From contig JADFXJ010000019.1 in assembly GCA_015233615.1 (NCBI GenBank), positions 1-43,918 on the forward strand: 43,918 nt of DNA, given 5' to 3'. A program made the translations under genes and the position numbers. The stretch comes from Nitrospirota bacterium. GTDB taxonomy: Bacteria; Nitrospirota; Thermodesulfovibrionia; Thermodesulfovibrionales; Magnetobacteriaceae. Under the pieces are notes generated by a model. It ran no database searches. It was given only the letters and a program-made list of their open reading frames with translations, and had not been told where the DNA came from. How positions within the stretch are numbered: position 1 is the stretch's first letter; each line of letters opens with the position of its first letter. Of this stretch, positions 1 to 8,120 are shown one piece after another.

Positions 1-2
1 CC

Positions 3-419
3 AGGAAAGTAACGCTGAGAGTTCAGTATGATTACGTGAAGTCCGATGGAAACGGCGATTTCACGATCTTAAATCAGGCGGCTCTTACGACGCTGGGTGC
101 ACCTACAACCGCAGTTCCAGCACAGAATAACAGCAATATCGACATTCCGGCCTTAGATGACTATAAGAAGAGCTCGATAGTTGCTAAAGCAATGTGGGAA
201 GTCACGAAATACTTTTCGGTAGTGGTTGGATACGCGTTTGAGCACTACAAGTATAATGACGCCGCTTATGACAGCTACCCATCTACATATACTTTTGTGG
301 ATGATAACACCACTTCTAATCCTAAAAATCCAATTAATACGAATTATCTTACCGGGGCATATGCTAACCCGTCGTATAATGCAAGCTTAGCATTCCTTAC
401 ATTTACGTACAAGTTTTAA
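3..419 (+). CDS. MtrB/PioB-type outer-membrane beta-barrel protein, C-terminal part
   Basis: The reading frame is open from the window edge, so only the last 138 or so residues are present. They alternate polar and aromatic residues (for example KVTLRVQYDYVKSDG, then VVVGYAFEHYKYND) and end in YNASLAFLTFTYKF. This is a typical terminal beta strand with C-terminal Phe, recognised by the BAM machinery. The long loop rich in Asn/Thr/Asp followed by a final strand resembles the MtrB/PioB family, which holds a decaheme cytochrome in the outer membrane for extracellular electron transfer. The family call rests on a C-terminal fragment only; another large porin-like barrel is possible. A strong terminator follows. 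Confidence 0.6.
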   Translation, partial: RKVTLRVQYDYVKSDGNGDFTILNQAALTTLGAPTTAVPAQNNSNIDIPALDDYKKSSIVAKAMWEVTKYFSVVVGYAFEHYKYNDAAYDSYPSTYTFVDDNTTSNPKNPINTNYLTGAYANPSYNASLAFLTFTYKF

Positions 420-462
420 TTAGTTCGAAAAAAACGCAACAATGGCGGCAACAAATGCCTGT

Positions 463-498
463 GAAGGAGAGAGCAAAAGCTCTCTCCTTCTTTTTTTT
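463..498 (+). terminator. Rho-independent terminator
   Basis: A perfect 12-bp stem (GAAGGAGAGAGC / GCTCTCTCCTTC) with an AAAA loop is followed by eight T residues. It lies 44 bp after the stop of the outer-membrane barrel gene and ends that transcript before tmk. Confidence 0.95.
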
Positions 499-656
499 AT
501 TTGCCGTACACATCTGCATCGGAATTTGGATAAAATACCATACTTGACGAATCTTGATTTTTTCGATATACTTAAGCATATATCATTTTATATCATGGCC
601 AATATTGCGCCATAACACTAGCATCGTGAGTATTGTAGCCAGGAGATAACTGGATT

Positions 657-1298
657 ATGGTAACAAAAGCCGGCACTTTTATCGTGTTCGAGGGATTGGA
701 CGGAAGCGGAAAAACCACCCAGGCGAAGCTTTTGGCCGGTACTCTTCGACGACTTGGTATAGACGTAATAGAAACTGAGGAGCCAACGAGAGGCTCCATT
801 GGAATTCTCATCAGGGAAATACTGTCAGGCCGTGCAGAGTGCGACGATCGTGCACTGGCGGCTCTTTTTGCCGCAGACAGGGTAGACCACCTGCATAGCG
901 CTTCCCGCGGCATCTATAAACCCGCTATGGCCGGCAGGACTATCGTGTCCGACAGGTACTATTTCTCATCTTACGCGTACAATAGTGCCCATCTGCCCAT
1001 AGAGTACGTAATTGGAATCAATTCCATTTGCGCGGAACTGATGAGGCCCGATGTGAACGTGTTTTTGGACCTCTCGCCGGAGAAATGCCTGAACCGGCTG
1101 AAAGAAAACAGAAAGCGCCTCGATACTTACGAAAACGTCGGGTATCTTCGCAAGGTACGGTTCAGGTATTTCGAGGCCTTTAAGCTAACGGAGGAAAAGG
1201 AGAGAGTGGCCATAGTAGATGCCGACTCACCCGCTCTGGAAGTATCCGACAGGGTGGCTAAGATAGTCTTGCAATACTGTAACTTTACGAGTGTATAG
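657..1298 (+). CDS. tmk: Thymidylate kinase (dTMP kinase)
   Basis: Phosphorylates dTMP to dTDP in the cytoplasm for DNA synthesis. The 213-residue length is normal. The N-terminus carries the P-loop FEGLDGSGKTTQAK (about residues 9-22), then TEEPTRG, and SDRYYFSSYAYN, the DR(Y/H)xxSS substrate motif. VFLDLSPEKCLNRL is the usual beta strand before the LID region. The ATG at 657 has AGGAG about ten bases upstream. It is the first gene of a dense run; its stop lies 3 bp before glnD. No anomaly seen. Confidence 0.95.
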   Translation: MVTKAGTFIVFEGLDGSGKTTQAKLLAGTLRRLGIDVIETEEPTRGSIGILIREILSGRAECDDRALAALFAADRVDHLHSASRGIYKPAMAGRTIVSDRYYFSSYAYNSAHLPIEYVIGINSICAELMRPDVNVFLDLSPEKCLNRLKENRKRLDTYENVGYLRKVRFRYFEAFKLTEEKERVAIVDADSPALEVSDRVAKIVLQYCNFTSV

Positions 1299-1301
1299 AT
1301 A

Positions 1302-3821
1302 ATGCCGGGTAATTTTGGGCAGCGTAGTTCTGTGCCGGATAATTTCGAAGTGGATGAGTCCGTACCTATGGCGGAGAGACTCGGCTCGTTACTGAAAAAA
1401 GGGTTTTCCGGCCTCGATATAGTCCGCTACCACGCTAAAAGCATGGACAAAACCCTGTCGGGCTTATTACCTGCCGATTTGGATCGTAGACCTATAGCCG
1501 TTTTCGCTACGGGCGGATACGGCAGGATGGAGCTATGCCCCCATTCGGATGTAGACGTCATGTTTCTCGTAAAGGATGATTCGTGTAAGGCACTCGTAGA
1601 GGATATATACTATCGTCTCATAGATACGGGAATAAACCTGAGCCACTCCGTACGCACGGAATATGAGTGTTTCGAGGAGGCCAGGGGAGATCTTCGTACG
1701 AGAACCTCACTCCTCGATATCAGACTTATAGCGGGCAGCCAATCCTGGGCGGCGGCTTTCCTGCAAAAGTCCTATCCGGAGGTGGTGCTCAGGGGCAGCA
1801 GAGGGTTTTTTACCGACCGGCTGAAGGAATTCAAAGCACGGCAAAAAAAGTTCGGCCAATCCGTGTTCCTGCTGCAACCAAACGTTAAGGAATCCGGAGG
1901 CGGTCTCAGAGACGTACACGAAGCCATTTGGCTTTCGAAAATCGCACTCGGTCTGAAAAAGTTCGAAGACCTGGAGAAGGTGCTCTCGGAGGAAGATTAC
2001 GTAAAGCTCAGCAGGGCGTACGACTTCCTCCTCAGACTCAGAATAGCCCTTCACCTCGCAAGCGGCAAGGAACAGGACCTGCTAACCTTCGATTTTCAAA
2101 GGAAAGCCGCAGACATGTTGGACGTACACGATACGAAGTATTTTAGCGCATCGGAGCGCTTGCTGCGCTTTTATTACCTCAAAGCGAGGACGATTAAGGA
2201 GATCACCGAAAAGGCCCGTAACGTGGCAGGCTCTATGTACGTTGTCATTCCGCGCTCTTTCAGAACGATAAAGATAAACGAACGGTTCTCCCTGTCACAA
2301 AACAAGATAATGCTTAACGGGGCAGTCTCTTTCAGAGAGCGACCGTGGATAGTTGTCGAAGCATACATGCTTCACCTGAAGACGAGCAAGTCCTTTACCA
2401 TGCACCTCAGGGAGTCTATACGCAAGAGTCTCTTCCTGATAAACAAAAAAGTGAGAGCCTCCAGAGAGGCCGTACGTGGCATCATGGATATATTCGAAAG
2501 CGAACGCCCCTACGCCGCTTTAAAAATGATGCACGACGACGGAGTTTTGGACAGGTTTTTCCCCGAGTTTGGAACCCTTCGCTGCCGCGTCGTATATGAG
2601 CCATACCACATATATACCGTGGACGAACACTCACTATTTGCAATAAAGGCACTGGAGGGCCTGGACTCCCCCGGAGACGGATACGACAGGGCATTTGCGC
2701 ACGTTTTTAATTGTTTCGGTGAAAAGGAGATCCTCTACCTCTCCCTCCTGTTTCACGACGTGGGAAAGACAAAGGGCTCCCGGCACTCCGCCGAGGGATA
2801 CAAGAGCATAAAGTCCATACTCGACAGGTTGTCACTGTCGAACAAACAGAGGGAAGCCATCGAATTCCTGGTAAAAAACCACCTGCTGATGTCAAACGTT
2901 GCCTTTACCATGGACGTGGATGACGCCGAAACCATCTCTGATTTTGCGGATGCCGTAAAGGACGAGTCCCTCTTAAATGCCCTGTTTCTCGTCACCTATG
3001 CGGATATGGCGGCCGTCTCCGTGAGTTTTCTCACCCCGTGGCGCAAGCACATGCTCCTGGAACTCTTTAACAGGACGGTGAAGCATTTGAGGGGTATCGT
3101 GGAAGAGACAACGAGGTATCTCCTGGAGCACCTGGAGAGAGACGAAAGACGTGACGAGGTGATGCGGTTTTTAAAGACCATGCCCAGGCGCTACGTGACA
3201 GTGAGCCCTCCACTTAAGATCGTTGCGGAGTTCGAAACTCTTGCTTTAGTGAAGTCCAGTGGATTTGCCGTGACGTTGGAGAGAAAGAACGCCTCCCTCA
3301 CGGAACTTACCGTATGTGCCAGGGACAGGCCGGGCCTTCTGGCCTCTATGGTCGGGGTTCTGTCGTCACGACGGTTGAACATCCAGTCGCTGCGCACCTT
3401 TAGCAGCACCATGGGGTTGGTGATAGACCGTTTCCTTATTACCAATTACAGCGAGATGTGGTGGGAAGGTATGGACGAACTGATAGAAAGCGAACTCGGC
3501 GATGCCGTATCCGGCAAAGAATCGGTACCCATGAGAAAATACCCATATAAGGACAAACGCTTCTCGCCGTTTGTAGACATAGACAAGGACAACCCTGCCC
3601 CTTACCCGATGGCAATCGAGGTAATGTCCTCCGACAGGCTGGGTCTGCTATACGACGTCACGGAGGCCATATCCCAAAACGGCCTGGACATCGTCATGTC
3701 GAAGGTTAACACGGAGGCCGACGTAGCCCACGACGTATTTTACGTCAGGGCCTTCGACGGATACATTTCCAACGATACCATACTTGCTACGCTAAACGAC
3801 ATATGGAAGATTCTGAATTAA
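1302..3821 (+). CDS. glnD: [Protein-PII] uridylyltransferase / uridylyl-removing enzyme GlnD
   Basis: Bifunctional nitrogen sensor that uridylylates and deuridylylates PII in response to glutamine. At 839 residues it is near the usual 850-900. Order of domains: nucleotidyltransferase with GGYGRMELCPHSDVDVMFL (around residue 72), GlnD helical linker (LQPNVKESGGGLRDVH), HD hydrolase domain with LLFHDVGKTKG near residue 485, and two C-terminal ACT domains (ARDRPGLLASMVGVLS and SSDRLGLLYDVTEAIS). It starts 3 bp after tmk, and its last 19 bases are shared with the start of tamB, implying translational coupling. No PII (glnB) or glutamine synthetase gene is present nearby, so its placement in an envelope operon is odd. 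The family assignment is secure. Confidence 0.93.
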   Translation: MPGNFGQRSSVPDNFEVDESVPMAERLGSLLKKGFSGLDIVRYHAKSMDKTLSGLLPADLDRRPIAVFATGGYGRMELCPHSDVDVMFLVKDDSCKALVEDIYYRLIDTGINLSHSVRTEYECFEEARGDLRTRTSLLDIRLIAGSQSWAAAFLQKSYPEVVLRGSRGFFTDRLKEFKARQKKFGQSVFLLQPNVKESGGGLRDVHEAIWLSKIALGLKKFEDLEKVLSEEDYVKLSRAYDFLLRLRIALHLASGKEQDLLTFDFQRKAADMLDVHDTKYFSASERLLRFYYLKARTIKEITEKARNVAGSMYVVIPRSFRTIKINERFSLSQNKIMLNGAVSFRERPWIVVEAYMLHLKTSKSFTMHLRESIRKSLFLINKKVRASREAVRGIMDIFESERPYAALKMMHDDGVLDRFFPEFGTLRCRVVYEPYHIYTVDEHSLFAIKALEGLDSPGDGYDRAFAHVFNCFGEKEILYLSLLFHDVGKTKGSRHSAEGYKSIKSILDRLSLSNKQREAIEFLVKNHLLMSNVAFTMDVDDAETISDFADAVKDESLLNALFLVTYADMAAVSVSFLTPWRKHMLLELFNRTVKHLRGIVEETTRYLLEHLERDERRDEVMRFLKTMPRRYVTVSPPLKIVAEFETLALVKSSGFAVTLERKNASLTELTVCARDRPGLLASMVGVLSSRRLNIQSLRTFSSTMGLVIDRFLITNYSEMWWEGMDELIESELGDAVSGKESVPMRKYPYKDKRFSPFVDIDKDNPAPYPMAIEVMSSDRLGLLYDVTEAISQNGLDIVMSKVNTEADVAHDVFYVRAFDGYISNDTILATLNDIWKILN

Positions 3822-6800
3822 AAGATTTCGGGCCAAAGGATTTCGGTCCAACAGATTCCGAATCTGAAGGTTCTAAACTGAAAGGCGCTAAGATTAAGCG
3901 CCACCTGAAAAGGTACATGGCGATAGGATTAGTCCTGGCGTGCGTGATCGCAGTCCTCTACGGCATGGGTCTTTACGCGTCGTCTTATGCAAAGAGAAAG
4001 GCCATCGAAGTGCTAAAGGATATAACGGGCAAGGAGGTATACCTGGAAGAGCTCTCCCTGACACTGATACCCCCGTCCGGGTCGGTAAAAAATCTTGTCG
4101 TCCGTGAAAACACCGGAGGCGTCTCCTCAAGTGCCTCCCCCAGCGCCTCCTCCAGGGAGATTCTCAGGTTAGTCTCCGCAGATCTTTACTTGCGAGCGTT
4201 GCCGCTACTCAGAGGGCGTCTATCTATACAGAGGGCCTTCGTAGACGGCCTGACAGTCGATACTGACAGCGTTTTTGCTAAGCACGTTGCTCAGAAGCTG
4301 GAGAAGTTAATGAAAAAAAAGAAACCTGAAAAACAAAAAGAAGCTCCCTTAGTAGAAATAAAGTCGCTCAGGTTCAGAAACGGCAGGTTCTGCTACAAGA
4401 CCCCCACCGACAAGATCGAACTAACTCTCGGTGAGATAAAGGGCAGCATGTTCGACAATTTCCTGGGTGGCGTAAGGGTTAACGTCAGTGACGTGGGGTT
4501 TTACGCAAGCGGCAGGCAAAAGATCGTTCAGGAAAAAATAAAGGTCGGTGAAATCGACCTGAAAGCCAAAAACATATCCTCAAAAGACATGAATTATGTA
4601 ATAGAGAATTTCTCTTTTATAAACGAAGGTATAAAGATACATGCCACGGGCGAGACCCACGGGGGACAATCTGCGACAATAGACTTAAGCGCCGACGTTG
4701 ACGTCCCCTACCTGAAACGGGTCATGAACCTCAGGCAAAACGGTGCCGGTAAGATACACGTTAAAGGTCCGGTAACCTATGGCAAAAATGGTGTATCCAT
4801 CGACCTGGCACTAAACGGCCGGATATACCTGGAAACGCTCCTGGAACTGACAGGCGATAAGAAGACGCCCATGCATGGAGCGATAGGGTTCAGGGGATGG
4901 GCCAAAGGGCCTATTAAAGACATGCGGGCCGAGGCTGACGCAACTTTCGAAAAGGGAGGATTTTACGGCGTTGAGGTGGACAGTCTTACCTGCAAGGTAA
5001 TTTATGGCCAATCAGGCTATGTCAAATCAGGCGGTCAGGCCGGTTACGTCAAATCCGTCAGTCAGTCTATAAGCCAAACCGTTAGTCCATACGGCGGCCA
5101 GTCCGGTAATAAATCCGGCGGCCAACGAGGTAGCCAATCAGTTAATCAATCCGTCGCCGGCCAGTCATTGATGAGGATTGTCTCAAAAGACGTGAAACTC
5201 TACAATGGTTCTGCAAAAGCCGACGTTACTGTTAACCTGCCCAAAGTTACCAACTTTTCCATGGACGCAGACGCACAGGGGATTGACAGCGGCCCTATCT
5301 TTGAGCTCATCAAATTCGATCCCGGATTTGCCCCCGGTAAGGTCGGTGGTAAGCTCAAGTCCGGGGGCCGTCTGTTTAGCCCGGACGTAGTCTTTACCTA
5401 TACCAGCGATCAAGCCCGGCACAACGACGGCAAGGATGTCATAAAGCGTGTACGGGACGCATCGGGCCACATATTCCTGGAAAACGATTTGGTTACCATA
5501 CACGAGGTGCACCTTACCACAGGCCGGACGGAGGGTACGGCAAAAGGCGTTGTAAACATAAAAAACGACACCATCGACCTCACGGGCACTCTCAGGAGCC
5601 AGGACGTACTCGATCTGATAAAACCCTATTCGACCGACGCCACCGGGCGGGCAAACTTTAATTTTAATCTAAAGGGGCCGGTCAGGGACCTCACCCTGGA
5701 AACCTTAGTCGATGCTCCCGGAGGCAGGTTCTTCGGCATAAGCTATTCAGATTTGAGTACACCGGTAACCTACAGGGCTGACAGGCTCATAATAAAGGGT
5801 GGCACGGCCCGCTCTTACGGCGGTAACGTAAAGTTTGCCGGATCTATTGGGTTTCCAAACGCCAGACACCTTTTTGACTTCATCAATCCGGATATGGCAA
5901 TCGATGTATCCGTAAGAGGGGCCGAAATACGCGACCCCGTAGCAGGCTTTTTAAATTTCAGGGAAGCGGCCGGAATTATGGATGCTACACTTAATATTTC
6001 CAGCGGCAAAGTCACCAGTAGTAAAGTTTCCGGCGGCAAAGCTGCCAGTAGTCAAGTTTCCGGTGGTAATATTGCCGCCGGCAATAAAAACATGCAATTG
6101 TCCGGAAAGTTTGACGTGTCGTCTTTATCTGTTTATGGGCTACGCGATGGGCATATGGAAGGCACTTATAATTATTCCGGTAATTCCGGTAATCCTTTCG
6201 GCCATAGGCTGACACTGACGGGCCTGACCCTGAAAAAAGGTTTGTCCGGGGTAGCCGCCACCCTCTCGTTAGACAACGTGGGTACAAAGTTACCTGTAAC
6301 GTATAAGATAGCTTCCAATAAATGCGCCATAGATACACGCGACTTGCCCCGGGGCGATGTCCTCGAAAAATCATCGATAACTTGCTCCTTTTCGGGCGAA
6401 GGCAAGTTAAAGGAGCCAACTTTGGTGCTTTTTGCCTCCCTGGCGTCCAATACCGGCAAACCTTCGCAATTGGATAGCCGCGTGTCGGCACACCTGGTTG
6501 GAGGTAACGTGGAGGCTTCGGGTGATTTCCTTGACGGGCGGGTGTCATTGAAAGGTTCGGCCATACTTAACGGATCTTTTCCCTACGGTGCGGAGCTGGT
6601 CTTCAAAGATGGCAGTTACGGCCCCATTTTATCGCATTTTATCAGGAACACGCCGCAGGACTTTCGGTTTCTCCTAAAGGGAAAGATGGATGTTAGCGGC
6701 GACAAGGAAAGTTTTACCGGCAGGGCAAAAATCCCCAAAGCAAGCTTAAGTGCCTACGGCCACACCATCTCTAACGACTCACCCATAGACCTGTATTTTC

Positions 6801-8113
6801 ACAACAGGGAGATGAAGATAAACTCCCTCCACCTGAGCACCGCTGCCGGAGTGCTGAAAGCCTCCGGCAGCGTCGTCCTGGGTAAGAGCTACGACATGAT
6901 CGTCAATGGCAGGGCCAACCTGGCCCCCTTAAAGACGGTTTACGAAAAGCTTACGTGGCTGGATGGGGAGGCCGACGTGGCCCTCTCACTCCTTGGCAAT
7001 TGGGCCGACCCGCAAATCAGCGGCAGCGTCTCCCTACAGGGCGGCTCCCTTGGCGTTAAGAACTTCAGATACGTTTTAAACGAAATAAACCTCTTTGCCT
7101 ACGTCGAAAACAACAAGGCAGTGGCCACGGACTTCAGTGCCACCCTGGGCGGTGGTACTATAACTGCCACAGCCGTGGCCTACATGGATAATTTCAAGTT
7201 TAAGGATTTTCACGTGGACGGCACCGTGAATAATATTCCGTACGCGATAAACAACGACCTGAAGGCCGTAATGGGCGGTACGGTTGTCTACCGCGGGGAC
7301 TCAAGCCGGCAGTCCCTCTCCGGAGACATAAAGATAGTATCCGCCACGTATACGAAAAATTTTACGATGCAGGAACTCCTTTTCGAAAAGAGTAAGACCC
7401 AGCCTCTCCAATCCAGCCCATTGATGAAGACACAGTTGAATCTTCACTTAAAGGGGGACAAAAACATCACCATAAATAATAACATAGCCGAATCCAGCGT
7501 AAAAATAGACATGTTTATAAAGGGTACTCCCTCAAACCCGATCCTGTACGGCAGGGTGGAGACCAGCAACGGCAAGGTGTACATGCGGGGCACGGACTTC
7601 GACCTGGTACATGCAAGCATAGACTTCGTAGGCAAGGAGGGATTCAACCCCTACCTCAACGTACTGGCCACAACCACCCTTAAGGGTTACGACATACGCC
7701 TCATACTGCAGGGGCAGTTGAAGGGATTCAATTTATCGATGTCGTCCACTCCGCAACTTAGCGGCCAGGGGATTCTGAGCCTCCTTACGGGAGCCGCCGG
7801 TGCGGGTACACTTTTGTCCAGCAAGTACCAGAACGTAGTGGAAGAGAGGATAAAGACCTTTGGTGGTTTTTCGAGGGTGCAATTGACCCCTGCACTTTCC
7901 GACGACAAGTCGACCATAACGCCCCAGATAACTTTGTCGAAGAAATTTTTTCAAGACCGTCTGAACGTTACCTATTCATCACCACCGTCACCGTCAAAAT
8001 CCGAGATCATAAGAATGACGTATAAACTTACCAATAACATCTCTCTGGTGGGAGAGAGAAACGAGATCGGAAGCATAGGAGGAGACGTCAATTTCAGGTT
8101 CCACTTCAAATAG
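3803..8113 (+). CDS. tamB: Translocation and assembly module subunit TamB (AsmA/YhdP-like lipid-transfer family)
   Basis: A 1436-residue inner-membrane-anchored periplasmic protein. One TM segment (about residues 36-58, MAIGLVLACVIAVLYGMGLYA) is followed by a very long beta-rich region. The C-terminal DUF490/TamB domain is recognisable from FNPYLNVLATTTLKGYDI and SGQGILSLLTGAAGAGTLL. Family members form a hydrophobic groove bridging the inner and outer membranes for phospholipid transport and/or beta-barrel assembly with an Omp85 partner, which here is the next gene 7 bp downstream. Unusual points: the N-terminal 30 residues are low-complexity (repeated KDFGP), and two in-frame degenerate repeat tracts rich in Ser/Gly/Gln lie near residues 405-455 and 730-760. 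The start overlaps the glnD end by 19 bp. Confidence 0.92.
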   Translation: MEDSELKDFGPKDFGPTDSESEGSKLKGAKIKRHLKRYMAIGLVLACVIAVLYGMGLYASSYAKRKAIEVLKDITGKEVYLEELSLTLIPPSGSVKNLVVRENTGGVSSSASPSASSREILRLVSADLYLRALPLLRGRLSIQRAFVDGLTVDTDSVFAKHVAQKLEKLMKKKKPEKQKEAPLVEIKSLRFRNGRFCYKTPTDKIELTLGEIKGSMFDNFLGGVRVNVSDVGFYASGRQKIVQEKIKVGEIDLKAKNISSKDMNYVIENFSFINEGIKIHATGETHGGQSATIDLSADVDVPYLKRVMNLRQNGAGKIHVKGPVTYGKNGVSIDLALNGRIYLETLLELTGDKKTPMHGAIGFRGWAKGPIKDMRAEADATFEKGGFYGVEVDSLTCKVIYGQSGYVKSGGQAGYVKSVSQSISQTVSPYGGQSGNKSGGQRGSQSVNQSVAGQSLMRIVSKDVKLYNGSAKADVTVNLPKVTNFSMDADAQGIDSGPIFELIKFDPGFAPGKVGGKLKSGGRLFSPDVVFTYTSDQARHNDGKDVIKRVRDASGHIFLENDLVTIHEVHLTTGRTEGTAKGVVNIKNDTIDLTGTLRSQDVLDLIKPYSTDATGRANFNFNLKGPVRDLTLETLVDAPGGRFFGISYSDLSTPVTYRADRLIIKGGTARSYGGNVKFAGSIGFPNARHLFDFINPDMAIDVSVRGAEIRDPVAGFLNFREAAGIMDATLNISSGKVTSSKVSGGKAASSQVSGGNIAAGNKNMQLSGKFDVSSLSVYGLRDGHMEGTYNYSGNSGNPFGHRLTLTGLTLKKGLSGVAATLSLDNVGTKLPVTYKIASNKCAIDTRDLPRGDVLEKSSITCSFSGEGKLKEPTLVLFASLASNTGKPSQLDSRVSAHLVGGNVEASGDFLDGRVSLKGSAILNGSFPYGAELVFKDGSYGPILSHFIRNTPQDFRFLLKGKMDVSGDKESFTGRAKIPKASLSAYGHTISNDSPIDLYFHNREMKINSLHLSTAAGVLKASGSVVLGKSYDMIVNGRANLAPLKTVYEKLTWLDGEADVALSLLGNWADPQISGSVSLQGGSLGVKNFRYVLNEINLFAYVENNKAVATDFSATLGGGTITATAVAYMDNFKFKDFHVDGTVNNIPYAINNDLKAVMGGTVVYRGDSSRQSLSGDIKIVSATYTKNFTMQELLFEKSKTQPLQSSPLMKTQLNLHLKGDKNITINNNIAESSVKIDMFIKGTPSNPILYGRVETSNGKVYMRGTDFDLVHASIDFVGKEGFNPYLNVLATTTLKGYDIRLILQGQLKGFNLSMSSTPQLSGQGILSLLTGAAGAGTLLSSKYQNVVEERIKTFGGFSRVQLTPALSDDKSTITPQITLSKKFFQDRLNVTYSSPPSPSKSEIIRMTYKLTNNISLVGERNEIGSIGGDVNFRFHFK
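5008..5166 (+). repeat. Degenerate in-frame tandem repeat inside tamB
   Basis: About 160 bp of imperfect 12- to 15-bp units related to GGCGGCCAGTCCGGT encode a Gly/Ser/Gln/Val-rich stretch (units such as SGGQSG, GYVKS, SQS). It keeps the frame and looks like a local expansion between beta-groove segments rather than conserved TamB sequence. Confidence 0.7.
5998..6087 (+). repeat. Second in-frame degenerate repeat in tamB
   Basis: A roughly 45-bp unit occurs about twice (GGCAAAGT..CCAGTAGT.AAGTTTCCGG), encoding SGKVTSSKVSGG then GKAASSQVSGG. It is Ser/Gly/Lys-rich and interrupts otherwise TamB-like sequence without breaking the frame. Confidence 0.7.
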
Positions 8114-8120
8114 CGCAGAT

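Noticed and set aside
5008-5166. CRISPR-like repeat array
   Set aside because: Units are short, degenerate and in frame within tamB, with no constant repeat or unique spacers.
6012-6564. 130- and 178-codon minus-strand frames inside tamB
   Set aside because: Antisense shadows of a well-supported gene with no recognisable domain or start signal.
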